Position numbers and translations under genes: made by a program. 64,000 nt of DNA from Lantana camara (taxonomy: Eukaryota; Streptophyta; Magnoliopsida; Lamiales; Verbenaceae), in the NCBI GenBank assembly GCA_037501455.1, contig CM074856.1:88796001-88860000 (forward strand). Direction: 5' to 3'. Shown one piece after another: positions 43,899 to 55,266 of the stretch; the first letter of the stretch is position 1; each line of letters starts with the position of its first letter. Under the pieces are notes generated by a model. The model saw only the letters and a program-made list of their open reading frames with translations. It was not told the origin of the DNA and ran no database searches.

Positions 43899-44386
43899 GT
43901 TCAGAGCATGGGATGTGAGGTACAGCATATAGGATAGTTACCCGGGGGTATGTATATGGCAACCAGTGGAGACACTCCCCATTTTTGCAACAGTACATAG
44001 TAACAGCAGCGGACAGTAGCACCTTTGACTTACTAGGAGTGGCAGTACTTGTAAGGTGTAACTCGAGGTAGATCGGGTCCACCCCCTCTTTTTGCTTTTA
44101 CTTTTGTAGCTCTTGAAGCATACTAACCTTGATGCATATATATATATATATATGACACATTTTGATCATTTACACTGTTATTTCATGTTGCTTTACATTT
44201 CTTGCATCATGAGTCTTAGAGTCGCTTCAAGATACCAGCAGGACCGTGAGTACTAATGTTATTTCTTTTGCACTTTATGTTTGATGATTGATGTTGTTTG
44301 GTGATTATTGTTCTGTGATAATCTTTGAGACATTCTTACCCCACATGCATTATATTTCCTATGTGAATGTGATTTCAGCATTCATA
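43899..44386 (+). other. Leader between accessory ORF and gag in gypsy-3a
   Basis: Non-coding, with a (TA)n run near 44139-44153. GTGAGT at 44246-44251 and GATTTCAG ending 44378 could bound a 133-nt intron ending 8 nt before the gag ATG, comparable to 7925-8109 in gypsy-1b. The GCTTCAAGATACCAG block (44223-44238) is shared with gypsy-3b. Confidence 0.5.
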
Positions 44387-46228
44387 ATGCCTCTACGAAG
44401 AACACTATGAAATAACTCACCATCGCCACAAGATCCACCAGGACACCCAGAACTTGTAGAAGCCTTAAGGCAGTTTGTTCGAAAATGTACACCTGGGAAT
44501 AACCCTACCAACGAGCGATCCTTAGAAAGGTTTCTCCGAATGAATCCCCCAAAATTCTTTGGAGAACCCAACGACCTGAAGGCTGAAAACTGGATAGCCA
44601 GTTTAGAAAAGATTTATAAGGGTATGGATATATTTCCCGAGGAACGGGAACGAGTGCAGTACGCAGCCTTTCTCTTAGAAGGACCCGGTTTGAGTTGGTG
44701 GAAACATGTCAAGCTAACCTGGATAGAAGACCGAACTGATTATAGTTGGGTGGAATTTGTAAAGGAGTTTCAGAATAAATATATTCCTCAAGTAATAAGA
44801 GAAACTCGAGAGGCTGAGTTCATGAGTTTAACTCAGGGTTATATGTCAGTAGTTGAATACGAGGCAAAGTTTTTGAGACTAATTCAATATGCTCCACACA
44901 TTCTGAATGATGAACGAAGAAAGACCAAGCGATTCATTGATGGACTGAAGCCAGACCTTCGATGGGCTTTAGCTTCATTGAATATTGAAACTTATAGTAA
45001 GGCGGTAGATAAAGCCCTGAAAACCGAAGCAGCTCATAAGAATATTCGTTTGGCAGCTAATCGCCCTGGTCCCCTTCAAAATAGACCTTCTGAAGGAATG
45101 AAACGTCCCGCTGGACCATCCGGCCAGAAATTTGGAAACAAACCCACACCAGCCCAGCAAAAGCCTAAGTCAGTCCCGTCCAATTCACAAGAAGAGATCA
45201 CTTGTGAATATTGTCACAAACCGGGACATAATAAGCAAGAATGCCGAAAGAAAGTTGGCACATGTTTATGGTGTGGAGACCCTAATCATCAGTTTAATAC
45301 ATGAGCAAAAAGACCGGGATCTAAGGAAAAGGAGAAAGTTGTGGGAAAGTCAGGAAAGCCATTGGTCAAAGGAAAAGCTTATGCATTGGAAGAAAACGAG
45401 GATCCAGACCCTTCGGATGTTGTTGAAGGTACGATACACATTCTAAACACGCCAGTTACGGTCTTATATGACCCTGGTGCCACGCATTCATTCATTGCAT
45501 CAAATTTATGTGCGCGTTTAAATTCTCCACTTGAATGTTCATCATATAATTTTGAAGTAAGTTCCCCTTTGGGAGCTTGTTTAGTAACGGATCGAGTATA
45601 TAAACGCTGCCCTATACAAATTGGTGACCATTACTACCCAATGGACCTCATCGAACTTCCAATAACAAGATATGGAATCATTCTGGGGATGGATTGGCTC
45701 TACAAATACCATGCTAAATTGGATTGTTTCAAGAAAGAAATCATCTTAGGACAAGATGAAAGCTGGATTTCTGAGAACAAAAGATCAGTAGTAATGATCT
45801 CTATGACAGAAGCTAAGAAGTTGATTCAGAAGGGAGCTACAAGATTCATTGCCTATCTCCTAAATAGGCCAAAGGACCAACTCAAGGTTGAGGAGGTAGA
45901 AGTTGTAAATGAGTTTCTCGACGTATTCCCAGAACATCTAAACTCGTTACCTCCAGACCATGAGTTAGAATTTGTAATCGATACAATTCCTGGGGCAGAG
46001 ACTTTCTCTAAGACCCCTTATCGGATGGCCCCAGCCGAACTTTAAGAGTTAAGAAAACAACTTGATGACTTGATTGAATCAAGATATATCCGTCCCAGTA
46101 CATCACCTTAGGGAGCACCAGTGTTGTTTGTAAAGAAAAAAGATGGGTCATTACGGATGTGCATCGACTACCGAGAACTTAACCGAATGACCATAAAGAA
46201 CAAACACCCTCTACCCCATATAGAGGAG

Positions 46229-46233
46229 TTATT
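46229..46233. repeat. Left TSD of solo copia LTR (TTATT)
   Basis: TTATT repeated at 48523-48527. Removing the LTR and one copy restores collinearity of RT (EELF followed by DVLQ). Confidence 0.92.
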
Positions 46234-48522
46234 TGTTGGAAAACACGAATCAGAAAGCAGCGTAAATTTAAAATTTTTCCAACAAAAGGATCTAAGACTC
46301 GCAATCGTGAATCCAAATTCGTAGAGATCGAGAAACTCACTTGGGTAGTAGCTTTCTTGACACGTTTTGCGCCGCCCTCAAGCGCGCTTCATGCGGTAAT
46401 GGCAACCCGTCCCTCGAAAGTCTCTTTCTACTTCAGAATCCGTTGTAGGGAAAACAATCCACACTAACCTGGATTCAAATCATGTTAGGGAAGTTCTTAA
46501 CGATATAACATAAAGAAAGAAACATGAAACGAGAAAAGCATGATTGAAACTCCCTTCGAAAACCAGTTTTGCGAAAGTAGAAATTTGCCAGTCACAAAAC
46601 CCTCGTGAAAAAACTCATCGTTCAGGATATGGACGAACGGTTTTCGCCATCTTCTTTGGTTCGATTTTTTCACTCGTTTTCTGTTGGGTTCAGAATCGTT
46701 TCATTATCCCTTCTGGTCGTTTTGCTTGATCCCCACTCCTTGGTAAAGCTCGAATCTTCAAAACTTCTAACTTGAAGCTCTCTAGAGATAGTCCACCAAC
46801 TTGGCTACAATCTAACTAGTAAGGATGCTAGTTCTCTAGGTAGTGTTTAGGCTTAACCTAGGGTTTCGTTTATCTTGGAGAAAGGATGGTGTTCAACACA
46901 TGAACCAAAAGAATCACTAATTACTCTCTAAGGGGAGCATGAGCTCCCCTATATATAGGAAAGGGAAGGGTGGCCGAAAATCCTAGTCCTTGTGGACTAA
47001 AGATTTTTGGTCCCTCTCTCCTATTACTTGATCATCAAGTAATTTTGACTTTGACTTTGACTTTGAATTCAAATTCAAATCAACTTTCAAGAGAGCTAAA
47101 ATATCCAAACTATTTTTGGATAATTTTATACTTTATTTATTTAAAATAAATAACTTAATTATCTAATTAATTAATTCGTAATTAATTAACTAGATTATTT
47201 TTCTCCAAAATAAGACTTTCTTTTTAATTCAAAATTAAACCAAAGTCTATTAAATAATTAACACTTTTAATTATTTAATATATATATATATATATATATA
47301 CAATATATATATTCACGTGTGAGACACGTGTCACAATGACACGTGTCACTCACGTGACCCACACGTGTGGTTTCACACGTGTGGAACCCTCTCGACCCGA
47401 TTAACTCGTTTAATCATTTTAAAGCCTCAACTCATGTAACCAAGTTGTTGTGTGTGACCCTGTAGGTTCTCAATTCAATTAGCAGTGACCCTAATTAATT
47501 AATCAGTCCACAGATTAAACGACCATAGTCTAGCAACAGGTGTTTAACCCCTAGCTGAATTGGAATGTTCGGATTCGACAGAACCTTTAAGTCATTGATT
47601 CATGTGAGATACAATCCTCCTACTTACTATCTCTCAACCAAGATCTAGGGTAAGGGAATAATTAGAACCCTAATAATCTGGTCTTAAAGCTAAGTGCATT
47701 TCATATCCATTTGATCTCAATCCAAGAAACCCTTTTCTTGATGTCTTGATCTACTGCCTTGGCCAAGGACTCCATATGGCATATGAATGACTTGCACAAT
47801 AAGAGATCACCTTGCAAACGCAAGTGTAGGTCCTTTCTTGATTCTCATTCACTTTCATGAGTCACTTGTGCAGCCCCAGCATAAGCCTTGAATCAGTTGT
47901 CTAAGGCGACACCCTTTAAAGCTTATACCTAAGACTACAGAGTTAACTCATAAAGTGACATGGAACCCCAAGTCTAAGGATCAATTAATCACATCAATGA
48001 CTCGTGAAATATTTCGTAATCTGGAAGTTTCCATTTCCTGAAATAGAAACTTCCTTTCCCATTTAGGAATCTTCTCACACGGGGCACCTCAGCGAACTTA
48101 CTTATTAAAGTAAGCACCCTCATGTATCACGCACATATCAACTATACACTTTGCACCTACATGAAACAAGGTGGTCCTTCTTAAGGGCGTGATCCCACAA
48201 GCAAGCCTTGGAGGAGTCAGGTTGACACTCCCACTGTCTGTAGGACTCATCTGCTTGGATTATTTTACTAATCATGACTTATGTGATATAGGGCTCGTTT
48301 CATGAACTATTTCACCTAAATGGTAGAGTCCTAAAGTCATCAGGATTAGGGGAGTTCTCATACATGCACAGCTAAAGTAAACGCATACCAAACAAGAGCA
48401 TATAGAGAAGTGTTTGCCTATGATATTAATCAATCGTATATTATTCAAAGGTTGTCTGTGATACTAGGAAAGTCCCAAAACGGATTATGACTAATTGGCT
48501 TTCTAGGGCACTATTCTAAACA
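46234..48522 (-). repeat. copia-C solo LTR, minus strand
   Basis: 2289 bp with TSD TTATT and no internal region, so most likely left by recombination between two LTRs. On the minus strand it runs TGTTTAGAATAG to TTCCAACA and matches copia-A/B LTRs, but carries about 330 extra bp (about 46397-46729) in the U5 part. The donor GTGAGT (plus ACTCAC near 46336) is kept. G-box cluster at about 47313-47382, with a (TA)n run at 47277-47300 beside it. Minus-strand TATA is near 46949-46957. Confidence 0.93.
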
Positions 48523-51089
48523 TTATTTGATGTCCTTCAAGGATCTCGAGTCTATTCCAAGTTAGATCTAAGGCAAGGGTATTATCAATTAAAGATTAGG
48601 GAGGAGGATATCCCTAAAACAACTTTCAGTACCCGTTATGGACATTTTGAGTTCATAGTAATGCCTTTTGGATTGACCAATGCACCTGCCGGATTCATGG
48701 ACATGATGCATCCGATATTCCGACCATGTTTGGATAAATTTGTGGTCATTTTCATCGATGACATTTTGGTATTTTCAAAAATGCCCGAGGAACATCTTCG
48801 CGTAATGTTAAGCACTTTGCAAGAACATAAGCTATATGCTAAGTTCAGTAAATGTGAGTTCTGGATAGAAAAAGTTGCATTCCTCGGACATATAATTTCG
48901 GGATCAGGTGTTGAAGTAGATCCTTTAAAGATTGAAGCAATTACAAATTGGAAAGTACCAAGGAATCCATCAGAGGTGAGAAGTTTCCTAGGACTTGCAG
49001 GCTATTATCGAAGGTTTGTAAAGGACTTCTCCAAGATAGCTGCACCTCTCACAAAGTTAACAAAGAAGGAAAGAAAGTTTGAGTGGATCGAACAGTGCGA
49101 CCAAAGTTTTCAAGAATTAAAGCAACGATTGACATCTGCACCAGTAGTAACCTTACCTGAAGGAAAAGAAGGTTATACGGTTTATACCGATGCCTCTAAA
49201 GAAGGGCTAGGTTGTGTATTGATGCAACGAGGAAAAGTTATAGCCTATGCCTCAAGAAAGCTCAAAGCTCACGAAGAGAATTATCCTACTCACGACTTGG
49301 AATTAGCAGCAATTGTATTCGCTCTCACCAAGTGGAGATATTATCTCTACAGGGTTACTTTTGAAGTTTTCATTGATCACAAGAGCCTACGATACCTTTT
49401 TACTCAAAAAGAGCTGAATATGAGGCAAAGGAGATGGATGGAATTTCTGGAAGATTATGACTATGTAATCCAGTACCATCCAGGAAAGGCTAACGTAGTG
49501 GCTGATGCTTTAAGTCGAAAATCAAGCTTAGTGTCACTTCCAGGAAAGCCTTCAAGTAATCTACGCAAATCGGTGGAAGTGGTCTCGAAGACTCGACTAG
49601 CAAATTTAGTGGTATTACCACCGCTAAAGGAGAAGATAAAAGAAGCTCAAGTTCAAGATGAATGGATTCAGAAATGTCTCAAATCCAAAGAAAGGGATCT
49701 CGAGGAAAAATTCAAGACCAATGATCAAGGGATTTTGAGATACAAGGATCGGGTCTGCGTACCCAGTTTCATTCGAAAGGAAATATTGGATGAGGCATAC
49801 AAAACTCGTTATTCGATACATCTTGGAGGAACTAAGATGTATCAAGACCTCAAGAGATATTTTTGGTGGAACGGTATGAAAAGAGACATAGCCAATTACA
49901 TCAAGAAATGTCTAACTTGTCAACGGGTTAAAGCAGAACATCAGAGACCTGGAGGATTGTTGCAACCACTACCTATCCCTACTTGGAAATGGGATCAAGT
50001 AACCATGGATTTTGTTTATGGATTACCCAAGGTTAACGGAGGATTTGATGGTATTTAGGTTATCATTGATAGATTAACAAAATCCACAGATTTCTTACCC
50101 GTCAAAGCAATCGATAAAGTTAACTCACTGGCCAAGCTCTATCAAAAGGAAATTATTCGGTTGCATGGAGTACCCCTTGGAATAGTTTCAGACAGGGACC
50201 CAAAGTTCACCTCACAACTTTGGCAAAACATTCAAGAAATGATGGGGTACCAAGTTAAACTTCAGCACAGCCTCAAACTGATGGACAATCTGAAAGAACC
50301 ATCAGATATCTGGAAGATATGTTGAGGGCCTGTGCCTTAGACTTCCAAGATAATTGGAAAGATTGCCTACCCCTTGTGGAGTTTGCATACAACAACAGCT
50401 ATCAAGCTTCTATCCAAGCTGCACCTTACGAGGCTTTATATGGAAGAAAATGCAGATCGCTGTTATATTGGGATATGGATGAAACCAAAGGAATTAAAAG
50501 GAAACCCCAAGGGAATGTTGTTAAGAGTTGGGTAGAAGAAGCAACAGAAAGGGTTGAGATCATCAAGCAAAGAATGAAAGCTGCCCAAGATAGGCAGAAA
50601 AGCTATGCTGACAATCGAAGAAGGGACATAGAATTTGCAGTAGGCAAAAAGGTATTCTTGAAAGCATCCCCAAGAAAAGGGTTTATACGAATTGGAAAAA
50701 GGAGGAAAGTTAAACCCTCGATATATTGGACCTTTTGAGATACTGGAACGTATCGGTCCAACAGCCTATCGCCTAGACCTACCAGCAAGTCTTATTGGGA
50801 TACATAACGTATTCCATCTGTCCCAACTCCGAAAATGCTTTGCTGATGAATCACACATTTTACTAATAGAAGAAGTACCGTTAGAACCCGACCTTACTTA
50901 TGAAGTGAAACCAGTCAGAATCTTGGATAGGAAATTCCAAGAATTAAGAAACCGAAGAATCCCTCTCGTCAGAGTCCTATGGAAAAGAAATGGTACAAAA
51001 GAACAGACTTGGGAAACAGAGGAAAAGATGTTAAAACATTATCCAGGACTGTTCAAGGACAGTAATAGAATCTGAGGACAGATTCTTTT

Positions 51090-51103
51090 AAAGGGGGGGA
51101 GAT
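51090..51103 (+). promoter_or_regulatory. Polypurine tract of gypsy-3a
   Basis: AAAGGGGGGGAGAT directly before the 3' LTR. Confidence 0.86.
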
Positions 51104-54100
51104 TGTAACAGCCCTACTCAGGGCCAAGTTGAGAGAGGTAAGTAAAGGGTTAATCCAGAAGCGTTTATAGCCTCGATCCTTGCTAATTCTCTCATGCATT
51201 GCATTTTATGTGACTTATGTGCTTTTATATTCTATAGTTTAATAAAATGTTCGTGAATTTAATTCTTTCCTCTATTTAGCTTGTATCTCGAAACTCTTTC
51301 CATAAAATCCTAGAATTCTAATATTCATTCCCCTCTAGCACCTAAAACCCCTTCATATGCTTCAAAACCCAATCTTACAATTTTAGGTTGAAAATTACGA
51401 AAATACCCCTACAGCTCAAAAATATTCCTACATTTCCCGAAATACTTTCACTACCCAATATTTTAACCAAAAGAATCCTCACATTATTTCGAGGATCGTG
51501 ATACTCTCCGTGAACCATAATTCCCATCCAAACTCCAGTAGTATCAAAAACCGGTAAAAACCCTAGCTTATGATTCGATCATAAATAAACCCTTACACAT
51601 CTACTTTTTGATATTCAATATTATAACCAAAACGATCCTTAAATTATTTTATGAATTTTCATGCATTTACCAAAAACTCGATTTCACCCATAGCATCTTT
51701 TATAAATATTTTCCTATTTAAAAATCATCATTTTATTCTAAATAATTAACTTTTATTCAATAGTCGAAATTATACTTAAAACGATCCTTGAATTTTCCTC
51801 TACATTATAATGATTTTTCCAAACTCTAAACTTTATCATAGCTTCGTTTATATAATTTTCTCATGATTTTCATCATCATTAATATTCATAGTTTATAAAC
51901 GAAAAGTCTAAATATTGCACATTTATAATCAAAACGAAGCTCATTTTTCACTCATTCTTTCATTAACTCACTACTTCAAGGTTTTACCTCTCGACTCTTG
52001 AATAAATTTTATATTATTTTTACATTTATTTTTATTCAAGATGACATCATCCATGACCACATGAGCTTCTAGAAGGTTTAATTAAATGAATGTAATTTCT
52101 CCACATTACTTAGTTAATTACCTAGCATTTGTTTAACATGTAATTTAACCACATCTCCTAATTAATTACCAAGCATTTGTTGAAATCATAAGCAACCACA
52201 TCTCCCATAAACTTTCATAAATTGCTCAAAGACCCCGCATGACTACCTATAAATACCCCCCTCAAGCCTCATTTATACCTCACAAATCAACACACAAAAA
52301 TACTCCCTTTTTCTCCCAACCTCACGCCATTCACCCTCTCTCTCTCTAAGGTATGTTTTTCTTCTATTATTTCATGCTTTATATTATGTTCTTAATATAA
52401 TAATAATAGTAGCATGTCTAGGATTAATTAAATTATGCTTTAGGAATTTATTATATGAAATATGTGCATAGTTGTTAGTTTAAATACAATGTGTGTACAT
52501 TATGAAATTTTATTTAATTAAATGCATGAATTATGATATGATATAATGTGATTATGTATTTAAATGCTTATGGTCTTGTTCATGCCTAGAGTAATTTATT
52601 TAGAATTATTTTTCATAGAAAGTTCATATATTTTGCTATATTATGCTTTAATCTTATGTTATGAATATGAATGCATGTGATAGAACATGTTACACACCCT
52701 CTTTGAATATTCAAATAAGCTCAAGAACATGTTCATAATGTTCTTGGATGTGTGTGTGTGCATGTGTGTGCCGTGATTAATGTGTGTGTGTGTGTGTATT
52801 TGATTTTGTGTTATAAAGTGTTTAATTCATATGAAATTGAATAGTAAATGTTTTAAATAGTAATTTTGACTTTTTGGTCAAAATTAATTAATTAATTTCG
52901 AAATTATTATAAAAATAATTATAAAATAGGTTTTGAAAATTTTAAAGAAAGATTTTTTCCCAAAATTTCCAAAAATCGGTAAACTATATAATATTTTCAA
53001 AAGATAACGTACATTGTCAAATTAAATCTTAAATTTCATTTCAAATCTTACAATTAGAATTATAATATAGTTAATAAATATTTGATTAGTTAAAGATCCC
53101 ATAAACCCTGAATTTATTAATTAAACGGCTGAATTTAAGGTTTATCGGGAAATCTTTAACACATTACATAATATGTACCTTCTATAATTATTTCGTTATG
53201 ATATTATGTGCAATTAGTTAGTTAGGAACTAAGGACCTAGTTCTAAGTCAGTAGTAGTTATTACTTTCAGGCGAACATAGGATCGAAGAGTGGAATCCCC
53301 ACAATTCAACTTAAATCTCGGTACTCGATGAGGGTTTAAATCTTTTCAACTGAAATCATGATAAAATATTTTACTTTATTTTCTTGAATTTCCTTTCAAG
53401 TTATTCTTCCCTTTATGGGAAAATAATTCTTATCAATTATTCAAAAAACACATATTTACCCGAAAGTACTTAATACTTTCTTGCGGGTAAATATTCTCGT
53501 CTTGCAAGTAAAATTATTGATTTTCCTATGGGCCCGGTGGTCTTGGTAGAAGTAGTAGTCCGGGAGGCACAAACCGAGGTCTACTATTATACCAGCCGCC
53601 AACTAGATCTTGATGATGGTCTAACCGGAGGTTGGTTATTCCACATCAAGTGACGGGAAAAGGTACGTCCCTCCCACAATCTTGTTCATCGTCACTAGGG
53701 CTTGCAACCCTACGTGACACTAAGGAGTGAAGGATGGTATTCTCGTATTTGTTTTATTAAGTACCGACACCTTGATCAGTGTCGTTACTATTTTTCCTGG
53801 ATTTTAAGGAGTTAAGGTTGGAGAAGCCTAGCTTGCGGGCATAAAAATCTTTTCCAAAACGGTTCATAAGTTTCCTAAAGTATAGCTTATATTCCCCCTA
53901 CTCCTATTTCAAATAAATATGAACCGGATATTATTGTCATATACTTATTTGTTATTATATAGTATATATATATTTCAAACCAAGACTTTCTTGGTCAAAT
54001 CACTTTCAAAATCTTACTTATAATCCTAAATCTCAAACCCCCCGTCACTTAGTCATTTTGACTAACCCTCCTACTCTTTTAATTCATGATTTCAGGAATC

Positions 54101-54433
54101 TATGCGTCGACCCCTTAGAGGTATCTTGAAGCTTTAAGGTGTCACATTCCAGTCATTTAAAGTAATCACGAGTGCATGTACATCTTTCAATAAGCACTCT
54201 CCTGTGAAGTTGCAACTTTTGCTGTAATTACTTATCCAACTTAATAATATGTGTTTCGTTATGTATTGTCCCCTTTTAATTGCTCAAGTTTTTTTTTTTT
54301 TCCGTTGCATTTAAATTTCATACTCTGGTATTGTATAGTCTTGTCCGTTCGCCGAAGTATTTCTCGAGTGCTAGGTCTCACATCCACTCAGGAAGTACAA
54401 CAGTGCGGGGTTGTAGTGTTAAGGGGCGCTATA
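51104..54433 (+). repeat. 3' LTR of gypsy-3a
   Basis: 3330 bp, uninterrupted. TATA at 52247-52256; acceptor 1 ending 53270; middle exon about 53271-53332; hairpin 54049-54065; acceptor 2 ending 54095. A (TG)n expansion near 52749-52798 accounts for most of the extra length over the 5' LTR. The end reads GGCGCTATA, where the 5' LTR has GGCGCTACA. Confidence 0.94.
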
Positions 54434-54700
54434 GGCTCGATGCGTGGCATTAGCGAGCGGGGTCGATGACCTCCAAACCTTGCTCGCTCTGCCAAAGGGA
54501 TCAAAAGGTTGGACCCTTGGAGGTCGAACTTGGCTTATGTAGGGGCAGACCCGCACCGATCCGACCCGAATGGCCCCTCGATCCGGGCGCATGTGAGGTG
54601 GGGGATGGACTTGAGGTCGAGGTCGGGATTGCCTTACCTCAACTAAGATCGGTCAAGGTGACGCAGAGTCCACACGGATCCGTGTAGGGCACGCCAGGTG
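54434..54700 (-). repeat. Minus-strand LTR-like remnant, right part
   Basis: This directly follows the gypsy-3a TSD and so should be continuous with 30796-31283. It is GC-richer than its surroundings and has no clear ORF; the 54466-54687 frame has no recognisable domain. On the minus strand it would lie upstream of the TATA box at 31034-31048. The right limit is approximate. Confidence 0.4.
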
Positions 54701-55252
54701 GCCTAGTAATATTATGCAATATCAATATCTAAGAGAGTTAGATATTTATTCTTGCTAAACAAGTTGGTCAAAAGAAGACTTTCGGTCAAAGTAGAGAGTC
54801 TTTCTCTCCAAGCAAAAAATCCCTTAACTAAAAGGTTTAGGAAACCTTGTCCAATAAGACAAGGGGTTCGAACCCCTTATGCTATAAATAAGAGGGGCTT
54901 GAACCCCATAAGGGATTGATACACAATCTCCTTCTCCTAATTACCACACATAAACCCTAGAGCCTTAACATTAAACATAGAACTACCATCCTCCCTATTT
55001 AGATTATGATCGAGGTTGGTATGGACCACTTCTCTAGAGGGCTTCTTTCGTGGAGTCTTGAAAGATTCGAAAGAGCTTGGGGACTTGCCGCTTGAAGAGC
55101 GTTTTTGGGCGGCTAAAACGTGTTAAGAAAGCGTCGATTTAAGTGAGTTTCTTGAAACCCTATGAATATGGAAACAGGAATTGCAAGATTCGATCTTGTT
55201 TTGGGAATTTTTTTTAAATTTCGCTGCGCCTTTCTTTCGTGTTTTCCCAACA
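54700..55252 (+). repeat. copia-D LTR, 3' part
   Basis: The U3/R/U5 end of a copia-type LTR. CCAAT at 54851, an 18-bp perfect palindrome AAGGGGTTCGAACCCCTT at 54861-54878, TATA box GCTATAAATA at 54881-54890, donor GTGAGT at 55143, end TTCCCAACA at 55252. The 5' limit is not identifiable. From 54972 onward the sequence is part of the tandem array. Confidence 0.75.
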
Positions 55253-55254
55253 AG

Positions 55255-55266
55255 TGGAATCAGAGC
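55255..55266 (+). promoter_or_regulatory. Primer-binding site, array unit 1
   Basis: TGGAATCAGAGC, one mismatch to initiator tRNA-Met complement. Unit 2 has an exact TGGTATCAGAGC at 58403-58414; unit 3 has TGGTATCAAAGC at 61548-61559. Confidence 0.82.

Larger units (their letters stand above)
44387..51075 (+). pseudogene. Gag-Pol of gypsy-3a, broken
   Basis: The start is assigned at ATG 44387, in frame with the long Gag segment from 44540. Seen: Gag with WWKHVKL, two CCHC knuckles (CEYCHKPGHNKQEC, CLWCGDPNHQF), protease [10 protein letters not shown] (YRELNRM before and [10 protein letters not shown] after the solo LTR), RNase H ([10 protein letters not shown]), integrase (CLTCQ, MDFVYGL, SDRDPKF) and a chromodomain-like end (RVLWKRN, QTWETEEKM). 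Breaks: TGA 44408, TGA 45302 (in the second knuckle), TAA 46043, TAG 46109, a solo copia LTR at 46234-48527 (with one TSD), TAG 50056, a frameshift with loss near 50250-50290 at the integrase FHPQT region, and an extra A near 50695. Clearly non-functional. Confidence 0.93.
31284..54433 (+). mobile_element. gypsy-3a, full-length Ty3/gypsy retrotransposon with two insertions
   Basis: A 23,150-bp span; without copia-B (33441-41878 including one TSD) and the solo LTR (46234-48527) the element is about 12.4 kb. LTRs are about 3.3 kb (TGTAAYAGCC...GGCGCTACA), with TSD GGCTC, a one-mismatch initiator-Met PBS, a pre-gag ORF, broken gag-pol and a polypurine tract. The same chromodomain-like Pol end as gypsy-1 places it in a related chromovirus group. 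The final CA of the 3' LTR has become TA. Nonsense codons and frameshifts make it inactive. Confidence 0.94.

Noticed and set aside
47277..47300. (TA)n microsatellite in the solo LTR and similar runs near 44139 and 52749
   Set aside because: Ordinary low-complexity variation; recorded only in the LTR entries.
54466..54687. 73-codon plus-strand ORF just right of gypsy-3a
   Set aside because: GC-rich, no domain, and lies in a remnant best read as a minus-strand LTR.
54861..54878. tRNA gene suggested by GGTTCGAACCC
   Set aside because: No acceptor, D or anticodon arms can be formed around it; the sequence is a simple palindrome next to a TATA box.
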